NCBI GenBank assembly: GCA_038205135.1
Contig: JBBRCF010000106.1
Location: forward strand, 1 to 12,017
Length of the DNA: 12,017 nucleotides
Reading direction: 5' to 3'
Source of the DNA: UBA9554 sp038205135
GTDB taxonomy: Bacteria; Pseudomonadota; Alphaproteobacteria; Rhodobacterales; Rhodobacteraceae
Under the pieces are notes generated by a model. The model worked only from the letters and a program-made list of their open reading frames with translations, was not told the origin of the DNA and did no database searches. Every line of letters begins with the position of its first letter. The first letter of the stretch is position 1. The translations under genes and the position numbers were made by a program. Shown here piece after piece: positions 5,466-12,016 of this stretch.

Positions 5466-8400
5466 ATGTTCACATTTCTTGTCACCCAATCCCTGCGCAA
5501 CCGGATGCTGGTTCTGGTGCTGGCGGCCGTCCTGATGGGCTACGGCGCGTTCACCGCCTTGCGCCTGCCTGTTGATGTGTTCCCCGACCTGAACCGCCCG
5601 ACCGTCACAATCATGACCGAGGCCGAAGGTCTGGCCCCGCCCGAGGTGGAACAACTGGTCAGCTTTCCGCTGGAAATCCAGATGAACGGGCTGCCTGGCG
5701 TGGACCGGGTGCGGTCTGTTTCAGGCGTCGGTCTGTCGATCGTCTATGTCGAGTTCGACTGGGGGACCGATATCTATCGCAACCGCCAGCAGATCGCCGA
5801 ACGGCTTACACTGGTGGCTGGACAATTGCCCGCAGGGGTGACGCCGCAGATGGGGCCGATCAGCTCGATCATGGGGCAGGTCATGCTGGTTGCCATGACG
5901 GCGCCCGACGGCATCTCGCCAATGGAATTGCGCGAGGCTGCGGATTTTCTGGTGCGGCCCCGGTTGCTGGCGATCCCCGGCGTAGCGCAGGTGATCCCGA
6001 TCGGCGGCGAGGTGCGGCAGTTCCGCGTGGCCCCGAACCCGGCGGCGCTGCGGGCCCTGGGCGTGACTCTGGAGGATGTCGAACAGGCCATCACCGCCTT
6101 TGGCGGCAATACCGGCGGTGGCTTTACCGACCAGTATTCGCGCGAGTTTCTGATCCGCAACATCGGCAACACGCTGAAGCTGGAGGATCTGGGCAAGATT
6201 GTCGTCAAGAGTGACGGGGTGCGCCCGGTCCTGCTGCATCAGGTGGCCGATGTGGGCTACGGCGCCCGGCTGAAACGCGGTGAGGCCGGATACATGGGCC
6301 GTCCCGCCGTTATCGTGTCGGTGGAAAAGCAGCCCGATGTCGATACCGTCGCCCTGACCCGCGCGGTCGAGGCGGAACTGGAACAGATCACTGCGACGCT
6401 GCCCGACGGGATGCGCGCGGATCAGGTGCTGTTTCGTCAGGCAGATTTCATCGAAACCTCGGTAAAGAACGTGCAGACCGTGCTGGTAGAGGCGATCGTG
6501 GTGGTGGCTATCGTGCTGTTCGCCTTTCTGCTGAACATCCGCACCACGCTGATCTCGCTGACCGCCATCCCGGTGTCGATCCTCGCCACGGCGATCGTGT
6601 TCAAATTTATGGGCCTGTCGATCAACACCATGACGCTGGGCGGCCTTGCCATTGCTATCGGCGAATTGGTCGATGACGCGGTGGTGGATGTCGAAAACAT
6701 CTTTCGCCGCCTGCGCGAAAACCGCGAGGCGGGCAATCCGCGATCCACCTTCGATGTGGTCGTGTCGGCGTCACAGGAAGTACGGTCCGGCATCGTCTAT
6801 GCCACGATGATCATCGTGCTGGTGTTCGTGCCGCTGTTCGCGCTGTCGGGCATCGAGGGGCGGCTGTTTGCGCCATTGGGGCAGGCCTACATCATCTCGA
6901 TTCTTGTCAGTCTGATCGTGTCGATCACGCTGACCCCGGTGATGGCCTACTACATGCTGCCCGGCATGAAACGGCTGGACGCGCACGAAGGTTGGCTGGT
7001 TCGCAACCTGAAACGCGGCAACCGCGCGGCGCTGTCGGTCGCGTTCCGCTGGCAAAAGACGCTGATGCTGTTTGTGGGCGCCGCCGTTCTGGTGGCGGGC
7101 TGGTCGGCCACGACCTTGCCCCGCGCGTTCCTGCCGCCGTTCAACGAAGGCAGCTTTACCATCTCGATGCTGTTCAACCCTGGCATATCGCTGGCAGAAT
7201 CGCACCGGGTCGGCCTGATTGCCGAACAGTTGATCCTGGAAGTGCCCGAGGTCCGCGCCGTGGGTCGCCGCACCGGGCGGGCAGAGCTGGACGAACATGC
7301 CGAAGGCGTGCATTCGTCCGAGATCGAGGTGGATCTTGAACCGGGCGACCGGCCCAAGACCGAAATCGTCGCCGACATCCGCGCTCGGTTGTCGATCCTG
7401 CCTGTCGCGGTGAACGTCGGGCAACCGATCTCGCACCGGCTGGACCACATGCTGTCAGGCGTCCGCGCGCAGCTTGCGCTGAAGGTGTACGGCGATGATC
7501 TGGACACGCTGCGATCGGTGGCCGAAACCCTGCGGGCGCAGATCGCCGACATTCCGGGCCTTGTCGATCTGCAACTGGAAAAGCAGGTACGCATCCCGCA
7601 GCTGGAAATCCGCATCGATTATGACCGGGCGGCGCTGTACGGCATCCAGCCCGCCGCGATCACAGAGGCACTGGAGCAATTGTCGAATGGCCGCGTCGTG
7701 TCAAAACTGGTGGACGGGCAGCGCACCTATGATGTCGTGATGCGGCTGGCCGACAACCGGCGCACCACGCAGGCGCTGGGCGATCTTTTGATCGAAACCC
7801 CTGCCGGGTGGGTGCCCGTGCGCGAGCTGGCCGAGGTGCGCGAAACCGACGGCCCCAACCAGATCCTGCGCGAAAACGGGCGGCGGCGGTTGGTGGTGCT
7901 GGGCAATACCGATGGCAAGGTGGACATGGCCGGGGTGGTTGCCCAGATCCGGGCGGTGATTGCCGAGGCCGATCTGCCACCGGGGTTTTCGGCCACGCTG
8001 GAGGGCACGTTTCAGGCGCAGGAAGAGGCCAGCCGCACCATCGGCCTCTTGTCGCTGGTATCGCTGGGGATGGTGTTCGCCCTCCTTTACAGCCGATACC
8101 GGTCCACCGTCTGCGCATTGATCATCATGGGATCGGTGCCGCTGGCGCTGATCGGGTCAGTCGCGGCGCTGTGGATCGCGGGGCAACCTCTGTCTGTCGC
8201 CTCGATGATCGGGTTCATCACGCTGACCGGCATCGCGGCCCGAAACGGCATCCTGAAGATCAGCCATTACGTCAACCTCGCGCTGCACGAAGGCATGTCC
8301 TTTGGACGCGACCTGATCGTGCGCGGATCGCTGGAACGCCTGACGCCGGTGTTGATGACGGCCCTGTCGGCGGGGGTGGCGCTGATCCCGCTGATGATCG

Positions 8401-8609
8401 ACGCCGAAGCCCCGGGCAAGGAAATCCTGAACCCGGTCGCAGTCACCATCTTTGGCGGGCTGATCTCGTCGACGTTGCTTGATACCTTCCTCACGCCGGT
8501 TCTGTTCCTGCGCTACGGCCGTGGCGCGCTTGAACGTCTGGTCGCGTCTGCCCGCGCCGAGGCCAGCCAGCCCGACGCGCCAAAGGCCGACCCCATCCAA
8601 ACCTTCTGA
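5466..8609 (+). CDS. HME-type RND heavy-metal efflux pump (CusA/CzcA family)
   Basis: Proton-driven inner-membrane pump, 1047 aa, full length for the CusA/CzcA family. TM1 is at 13-31, followed by P-V-D-V-F-P-D-L-N-R-P (35-45), the first large periplasmic porter domain to about 335, helices 2-6 (about 338-500), TM7 near 530-546, the second porter domain, and helices 8-12 from about 858. The proton-relay helix TM4 reads G-E-L-V-D-D-A-V-V-D-V-E-N (399-411), with D403 matching the key Asp of CusA and extra acidic residues E400, D404, D408 and E410. This acidic version differs from both CzcA (D-F-G...D-G-A) and CusA (G-A-M-V-D-A-A), and fits the less characterised HME branch that Nies called HME3b, from memory. 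The porter motif S-H-R-L-D-H-M-L-S-G-V (near 655-665) has His and Met that could bind metal. The exported metal cannot be fixed from sequence alone. Confidence 0.95.
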   Translation: MFTFLVTQSLRNRMLVLVLAAVLMGYGAFTALRLPVDVFPDLNRPTVTIMTEAEGLAPPEVEQLVSFPLEIQMNGLPGVDRVRSVSGVGLSIVYVEFDWGTDIYRNRQQIAERLTLVAGQLPAGVTPQMGPISSIMGQVMLVAMTAPDGISPMELREAADFLVRPRLLAIPGVAQVIPIGGEVRQFRVAPNPAALRALGVTLEDVEQAITAFGGNTGGGFTDQYSREFLIRNIGNTLKLEDLGKIVVKSDGVRPVLLHQVADVGYGARLKRGEAGYMGRPAVIVSVEKQPDVDTVALTRAVEAELEQITATLPDGMRADQVLFRQADFIETSVKNVQTVLVEAIVVVAIVLFAFLLNIRTTLISLTAIPVSILATAIVFKFMGLSINTMTLGGLAIAIGELVDDAVVDVENIFRRLRENREAGNPRSTFDVVVSASQEVRSGIVYATMIIVLVFVPLFALSGIEGRLFAPLGQAYIISILVSLIVSITLTPVMAYYMLPGMKRLDAHEGWLVRNLKRGNRAALSVAFRWQKTLMLFVGAAVLVAGWSATTLPRAFLPPFNEGSFTISMLFNPGISLAESHRVGLIAEQLILEVPEVRAVGRRTGRAELDEHAEGVHSSEIEVDLEPGDRPKTEIVADIRARLSILPVAVNVGQPISHRLDHMLSGVRAQLALKVYGDDLDTLRSVAETLRAQIADIPGLVDLQLEKQVRIPQLEIRIDYDRAALYGIQPAAITEALEQLSNGRVVSKLVDGQRTYDVVMRLADNRRTTQALGDLLIETPAGWVPVRELAEVRETDGPNQILRENGRRRLVVLGNTDGKVDMAGVVAQIRAVIAEADLPPGFSATLEGTFQAQEEASRTIGLLSLVSLGMVFALLYSRYRSTVCALIIMGSVPLALIGSVAALWIAGQPLSVASMIGFITLTGIAARNGILKISHYVNLALHEGMSFGRDLIVRGSLERLTPVLMTALSAGVALIPLMIDAEAPGKEILNPVAVTIFGGLISSTLLDTFLTPVLFLRYGRGALERLVASARAEASQPDAPKADPIQTF

Positions 8610-8636
8610 CCCCTTTTGAACTTTAGGAGCCTTCAC

Positions 8637-8993
8637 ATGTTGCGTCTCTCACTCCTTTCGCTGGTCTTTGCGACCAGTGCCTTTGCGCATGAGGCCGGTA
8701 TCGGGCCCAACGGCGGCATGCGGGTCGATGCCGGTCCATATCGGGTCGAACTTGTGCCGAATGGCACGCGCGTCGACGTTCACATCACGTTTGACGATGA
8801 CAGCGCCGTCGCAACCGAAACCATGACCGGCACCGCCATTCTGCTGCTGGACGGCAAGCCGGTCCGCACGCCGCTGGTGCCTGCAACGGCCGGCATTCTT
8901 TCGGGCGACACCGGGGTGACCGTGCCCGAAGGCGTCAAAGGGGCGGTTCAGTTGACGGATACGGCGGGCAAGACGGTTCAGGCAAAGTACTGA
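8637..8993 (+). CDS. Small periplasmic protein of RND metal-efflux operon
   Basis: 118-aa secreted protein, last gene of the pump operon, 27 bases after the pump stop. TAGGAG at 8624-8629 is 7 bases before the ATG. A clear signal peptide (1-17, ending A-F-A) leads to H18-E-A-G-I-G-P-N-G-G-M-R-V-D-A-G-P-Y-R, then an all-beta domain with several D-D-D residues (53-55). The G-P-N-G-G...D-A-G-P-Y...E-L pattern is common to small proteins coded next to CusA/CzcA pumps, many of them unnamed. It has the size and location expected of a CusF-like periplasmic metal carrier, but I do not see the CusF Met/Trp/His metal site, so that role is inference. Confidence 0.82.
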   Translation: MLRLSLLSLVFATSAFAHEAGIGPNGGMRVDAGPYRVELVPNGTRVDVHITFDDDSAVATETMTGTAILLLDGKPVRTPLVPATAGILSGDTGVTVPEGVKGAVQLTDTAGKTVQAKY

Positions 8994-8994
8994 T

Positions 8995-9051
8995 TTCGGT
9001 CGCCGGGAACAAACTTGGCGTCGGCAAAAACCGTCGCACTTGCCAACCGAA
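8995..9051 (+). repeat. Nested inverted repeats after the pump operon
   Basis: Starting just after the stop at 8991-8993, three nested complementary pairs are seen: TTCGGT (8995-9000) with ACCGAA (9046-9051), TTGGC (9015-9019) with GCCAA (9042-9046), and CGG (9022-9024) with CCG (9031-9033) around a CAAAAA loop. One base (9046) is shared, so all pairs cannot form at full length. No T-run follows. It may be a transcript-end or processing structure; chance is possible. Confidence 0.35.
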
Positions 9052-9069
9052 CGTCGTATGAGAGCGCCC

Positions 9070-9219
9070 ATGTTCAGCGGATTTGACCAATTGTTTCAGC
9101 CTGCGCGCCTTTGCCATCGGGCAGTGGGGCAGGCGCTGTTCAGGGCGCGCCGCCGCCGGGATATTGTTACCCCGCCGGACAACGCCCGGTCGGGTCGAAC
9201 TGCGGACGCTGTTCTATGA
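9070..9219 (+). CDS. Possible 49-aa ORF overlapping the DsbA-like gene
   Basis: ATG at 9070 opens a 49-codon frame that ends at TGA 9217-9219, overlapping the DsbA-like ATG (9216) as ATGA. GAGAG lies about 6 bases upstream. The product starts M-F-S-G-F-D-Q-L-F and has a basic centre (R-A-R-R-R-R); there is no signal peptide, no helix long enough to span a membrane and no motif I recognise. About 32 of 49 third positions are G or C, somewhat below the neighbouring genes, so codon use is inconclusive. The ATGA overlap is the main support; the ORF may simply be chance. Confidence 0.3.
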   Translation: MFSGFDQLFQPARLCHRAVGQALFRARRRRDIVTPPDNARSGRTADAVL

Positions 9220-9983
9220 AGCCGGGGCGCCGCAACCTCCTGCTGCTTGGTGGTCTCGTCGGTGTCATTTATGGCCTGCGTGCCGTGCCGTGGAATCTGT
9301 TGCCGGGTCGCGGTCCGGACTACGTGGCGATCGACGGGCTTGCGCCCTTCAGAACCCTCGACGCGGGCGGGCAGCTTTCGGGTGGGTCTGTCCCGTTCAT
9401 CGGCATTGAACTGCCAGAGGATGGCGCCACAGAACGACGGGCGCGGGCAGAAGCCGTCAAGTCGGATCTCTGCCGCGCGTTGTTCGGCCAGGACGCTGTG
9501 CAAGAAGCGGTCCCGATTGCCTATTTCAGTGAATTCCGCTGCCCGATCTGCCGGGCGCTGGAGCGTGATCTGGACGCGGTCCTTGACGCCAATCCTCTGA
9601 CCGTCCGTCTGGTTCAGCACGAGTTGCCGATCTTTGGTCCGCCATCGGAACTTGCTGCCCGCGCGTCCGTTGCGGCTGCGCTGCAGGGCCTGCAGCAACC
9701 GCTGCGGCGCCGGTTGATGCGGACGTCGATCGTGGCGGATGAACGCTCTGTGCTCGCCGTCGCAACGACAGTCGGGCTGGATACCGCTAGACTGCTACGC
9801 GACATGAAATCTGCATCCGTGCAGGCCGAACTAGATCGGACCCGCGCCCTTGCGGATGTTTTCGGATTCATCGGAACGCCGGGGCTCGTGATCGGACGGA
9901 CTGTCGTGTACGGGTCTTTGACCGCAACGCTCCTGCGGCGCATCATTGCCGACGAGCAGTCGATGGTGCCTCTGAATTGCTGA
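9216..9983 (+). CDS. Membrane-anchored DsbA-like thiol oxidoreductase
   Basis: DsbA-family thioredoxin-fold protein, 255 aa, facing the periplasm. Residues 7-23 form an N-terminal hydrophobic anchor or signal. The redox site is C109-P-I-C112, preceded by A-Y-F-S-E-F-R, and the cis-proline loop is T221-P222 in G-F-I-G-T-P-G-L-V-I-G-R. The usual DsbA helical insert lies between them (about 145-210). Two more cysteines, C86 and the C-terminal C255, are present. It would form or isomerise disulfides in exported proteins; the four-Cys protein at 3261 and the two-Cys anti-sigma ectodomain are possible substrates by proximity only. The ribosome site before ATG 9216 is weak, and the frame stays open to 9111, but that extension is Pro/Gly-rich and unlike a signal peptide. 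Translational coupling to the short ORF upstream could explain the weak site. Confidence 0.88.
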   Translation: MKPGRRNLLLLGGLVGVIYGLRAVPWNLLPGRGPDYVAIDGLAPFRTLDAGGQLSGGSVPFIGIELPEDGATERRARAEAVKSDLCRALFGQDAVQEAVPIAYFSEFRCPICRALERDLDAVLDANPLTVRLVQHELPIFGPPSELAARASVAAALQGLQQPLRRRLMRTSIVADERSVLAVATTVGLDTARLLRDMKSASVQAELDRTRALADVFGFIGTPGLVIGRTVVYGSLTATLLRRIIADEQSMVPLNC

Positions 9984-10108
9984 TGTCGTGACCACCGCAG
10001 GCTGGATGCGGCTGCAAAAAACCTTGTGACATAACAGCTCCGACCATGATCCTTGTGCCGGGCGGTCCGGTCTGATCCGTGAAAATGCAGAAAAACTGCG
10101 GGTCTGCC

Positions 10109-10136
10109 GGAATAACATCGCGCGTCTTGCGTTGTC
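10109..10136 (+). promoter_or_regulatory. ECF-type promoter of the sigma/anti-sigma operon (likely autoregulated)
   Basis: GGAATAA at 10109-10115 and CGTTGTC at 10130-10136, separated by 14 bases (GGAAT-N16-CGTT), match the general form of alphaproteobacterial ECF promoters (GGAA- at -35, CGTT-like at -10). It lies 29 bases before the sigma GTG at 10166. The same seven-plus-seven sequence with identical spacing occurs at 11515-11542. A small hairpin (GCAG-AAAAA-CTGC, 10087-10099) sits just upstream. Confidence 0.85.
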
Positions 10137-10165
10137 GTCCTGAGAACCGTGGCGGAGGCGCAGGA

Positions 10166-10660
10166 GTGACTGATCAATTCCGACGCGATCTTGTCGCGGT
10201 TGTCCCGAAACTGCGGCGGTTCGCCGGCAGTCTGGTCGGCAACCCGCAGGATGCCGATGATCTGGTGCAAGCCGCCCGCGAAAAGGCATTGCGCAACATG
10301 GCGCAGTTCCAGCCGGGCACCCGGATGTACCGCATCGTGCAGACGCTGTGGCTGGATGACCGGCGCCGCAACCGCACGCGCGGCACCGCGATCGACCCCG
10401 ATGACGCCGCCCTGTCCGACGAAGGCAAGGCCGCCCGCCTGCCCGAAGCGCGGCTGATGCTCGCCGATGTGCGCCGCGCCATGGCCGCGCTGCCCCAAGC
10501 GCAGCGCGTCGTGCTGTCGCTGATTGCCATCGAAGGACTAAGCTACAAGGAAGCAGCGGATGTTCTGGATGTGCCGGTGGGCACCGTCATGAGCCGCCTG
10601 TCGCGCGCCCGCGCGGCATTGCTGCCACAACTGGGACACAGCGAAGGACCCCGCCAATGA
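10166..10660 (+). CDS. ECF-type RNA polymerase sigma factor
   Basis: Extracytoplasmic-function sigma factor, 164 aa from GTG 10166, supported by GGAGG at 10154-10158 with 7-base spacing. Region 2 spans about 8-70 (D-A-D-D-L-V-Q-A-A-R-E-K-A-L-R, then P-G-T-R-M-Y-R-I-V-Q-T-L-W-L-D-D-R-R-R). Region 4 spans about 100-155, with the helix-turn-helix E-G-L-S-Y-K-E-A-A-D-V-L-D-V-P-V-G-T-V-M. Relatives usually read P-G-T-R-(L/M)-D-S-W-(M/L)-(F/Y)-R-I here, so about four residues, including the Trp of the -10 melting region 2.3, appear to be missing. The frame can be extended upstream to 10079, but that part overlaps the promoter and is not sigma-like. The stop overlaps the anti-sigma ATG as ATGA. It probably activates its own promoter (10109) and the one at 11515. 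Confidence 0.92.
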   Translation: MTDQFRRDLVAVVPKLRRFAGSLVGNPQDADDLVQAAREKALRNMAQFQPGTRMYRIVQTLWLDDRRRNRTRGTAIDPDDAALSDEGKAARLPEARLMLADVRRAMAALPQAQRVVLSLIAIEGLSYKEAADVLDVPVGTVMSRLSRARAALLPQLGHSEGPRQ

Positions 10661-11418
10661 CCCGCGAAACCGTGATGGACAAGGCCCGTCTGGGCGCTTT
10701 TTTGGACGGCGAACTGTCACCCGAAGACGCTGCAGCGGTGGTGATGCATCTGGCGGACACGCCCGGCGATCAGGCTTGGGTGGATGACCTGATGGCGGCG
10801 AATGCGGCATTGACGCAGGCCTTTTCCGTGCCGCTCCACGAACCCGTGCCACCTGCGCTGCGGGCGCTGATCCTTGGCGATGAAGCGGCGCGCGATCAGG
10901 CAACCGTTCTGCGTTTTCGCGCCCGGATGCGGCGCACGCCTGCGCTGGTGTGGAGTGGGTTGGCGGGCGGGGTGCTCGCCGCTGGTCTGACGGTGGCGCT
11001 GTTGCTGCCGTTGACGGCGCCGGATGGGTTGCGCCCCGGCCCGCTGGCTGCCAACAGCCCGTTGCAGACCGCGCTGGCCACGTTGCCATCGGGGGTGACC
11101 CAGCCGCTGGCGGACGGGTCCGAAGTGATGATCCTGGCGTCGCTGCCCACGCCGGACGGGTTCTGCCGCGAAATCGAGGTCACCCGCCCCGCAGATGATC
11201 GGCTGGAAGCGGCCCTGACCTGTCAGCGTGGCGCGGGATGGTCGGTGCAGGTGGTGATCGTCGAACGCCTGTCCGATGCCAGTGTGGCACAAGGTTTCGG
11301 GACGGCCAGCGGGGCCGAGGCGCAGGGATTTGCCGCCTTTCTGGATCGTGTCGGTGCCGGCCCGGCCCTGACACCCGCCGAAGAGGCGGCCGCCATCGCG
11401 CGGGATTGGGCCCGCTGA
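10657..11418 (+). CDS. Transmembrane anti-sigma factor
   Basis: Partner of the overlapping ECF sigma gene, 253 aa. The cytoplasmic N-terminal domain (about 8-90) begins D-K-A-R-L-G-A-F-L-D-G-E-L-S-P-E-D, typical of anti-sigma domains that clamp sigma at the membrane. One helix spans about 97-119, followed by a periplasmic domain (120-253) with two cysteines, C170 and C189, that could form a disulfide, and an Ala-rich acidic C-terminal helix. The zinc-binding H-x3-C-x2-C motif of ZAS anti-sigma factors is absent, so redox release through zinc loss is not expected. Release may depend on periplasmic sensing or regulated proteolysis. The ATG at 10657 overlaps the sigma stop; M7 (10675) is an alternative start. 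The signal sensed is unknown. Confidence 0.87.
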   Translation: MTRETVMDKARLGAFLDGELSPEDAAAVVMHLADTPGDQAWVDDLMAANAALTQAFSVPLHEPVPPALRALILGDEAARDQATVLRFRARMRRTPALVWSGLAGGVLAAGLTVALLLPLTAPDGLRPGPLAANSPLQTALATLPSGVTQPLADGSEVMILASLPTPDGFCREIEVTRPADDRLEAALTCQRGAGWSVQVVIVERLSDASVAQGFGTASGAEAQGFAAFLDRVGAGPALTPAEEAAAIARDWAR

Positions 11419-11514
11419 CACAGCCCGCCCGTGCTGTCGCACCCCACACCGCCCGGCGCGCGGGGCGATGTTTCTCATGCCGTGGGCAGCCCCGTGCAAG
11501 CATCTGACCAAAAT

Positions 11515-11542
11515 GGAATAAACTCTGTTCTGCCGCGTTGTC
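11515..11542 (+). promoter_or_regulatory. ECF-type promoter of the Ser/Asn-repeat gene
   Basis: GGAATAA at 11515-11521 and CGTTGTC at 11536-11542 with 14 bases between them are identical in sequence and spacing to the promoter before the sigma gene (10109-10136). The -10 element ends 44 bases before the ATG at 11587. This makes the repeat-protein gene the clearest downstream target of the adjacent sigma factor. Confidence 0.85.
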
Positions 11543-11586
11543 TTTACACTGAAACCTGGCGCAAGCCGCAGTAAAAGGACATGATG

Positions 11587-11958
11587 ATGCAAATCTTCAA
11601 CGCGGTGATCCGCGCGGCCATTCTGGCGGGTACCGCCTTTGCCCCCACCCTGACCGCAGGCACGGCCAAAGCGGCGGCGTTTCGCGCGGTGGCGCCCGCC
11701 CAACCCGCCCAGCAGTCCGGCGAGACCGTCGAACAGATTGATTTCCGGATTGGCCGGTTCAATTTCAACCGCGACCGGGATGATGACGGCGGGTCAAACT
11801 CGAACAGCAATTCCAACAGCAATTCATCGTCGAACAGCAGTTCGAATTCGTCATCCAACAGCTCGTCGAACTCGTCCAGCAACTCGTCGTCGAACAGTTC
11901 GTCCAATTCGTCGGATGGCGACCGGGGTGACGATGGGGATGATGGCGGGGACGATTGA
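11587..11958 (+). CDS. Secreted Ser/Asn-repeat, Asp-rich low-complexity protein
   Basis: I do not recognise a family. The 123-aa product (M-Q-I-F start) has a signal peptide of about 28 residues (A-I-L-A-G-T-A-F-A-P-T-L-T-A), a short folded-looking part with V-E-Q-I-D-F-R-I-G-R-F-N-F-N, an acid patch R-D-R-D-D-D, a Ser/Asn tract of about 40 residues (alternating S-N, then N-S-S-S repeated), and an Asp/Gly tail ending D-D. Of three consecutive ATGs (11581, 11584, 11587) the last has the best spacing (7) from AGGA at 11576-11579. The protein is probably exported, disordered and acidic, for instance a cell-surface or periplasmic linker, or a cation-binding polymer; the role is unknown. It follows an ECF promoter and is followed by a terminator, so it forms its own transcript. 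Confidence 0.75.
   Translation: MQIFNAVIRAAILAGTAFAPTLTAGTAKAAAFRAVAPAQPAQQSGETVEQIDFRIGRFNFNRDRDDDGGSNSNSNSNSNSSSNSSSNSSSNSSSNSSSNSSSNSSSNSSDGDRGDDGDDGGDD
11791..11913 (+). repeat. Ser/Asn codon repeat tract (N-S-S-S units)
   Basis: In-frame 12-base units code for N-S-S-S about seven times (Asn every fourth residue over 32 residues), preceded by four S-N pairs. Serine uses TCG, TCC, TCA, AGC and AGT, and asparagine uses AAC and AAT, interchangeably. The DNA units have therefore diverged while the protein period is kept, which argues for selection on the protein and against recent slippage. Confidence 0.85.
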
Positions 11959-11992
11959 TCCCGCCGCGCCCGGCACAATCAGGCATAACGCG

Positions 11993-12016
11993 AACCGGCC
12001 TCATCGAGGCCGGTTT
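11993..12016 (+). terminator. Intrinsic terminator after the Ser/Asn-repeat gene
   Basis: A perfect 10-base stem, AACCGGCCTC (11993-12002) with GAGGCCGGTT (12006-12015), has a 3-base loop and is followed by T's at the window edge (TTTC). It lies 34 bases after the stop of the repeat gene and closes its transcript. The symmetrical ends could also act on an opposing gene outside the window. Confidence 0.8.

Noticed and set aside
9006..9035. GGAAC near 9006 as a third ECF promoter, for the DsbA-like gene
   Set aside because: No CGTT at the required 16-base spacing; the nearest CGT is too far away and the surrounding bases do not match the two good promoters.
9995..10020. Hairpin-like CCGCA/TGCGG followed by an A-run, considered as terminator
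   Set aside because: A run of A rather than T follows the stem on the plus strand, and no minus-strand gene would use it in reverse; the stem is only 5 bases.
10717..11703. 328-codon minus-strand frame opposite the anti-sigma gene
   Set aside because: Gln/Arg/His-rich shadow; it runs through the ECF promoter and into the next gene, and lacks a motif.
11544..11978. Minus-strand frame with Asp/Glu/Leu/Phe repeats opposite the Ser/Asn tract
   Set aside because: It is the antisense reading of the N-S-S-S codons; the plus strand has the promoter, ribosome site, signal peptide and terminator.
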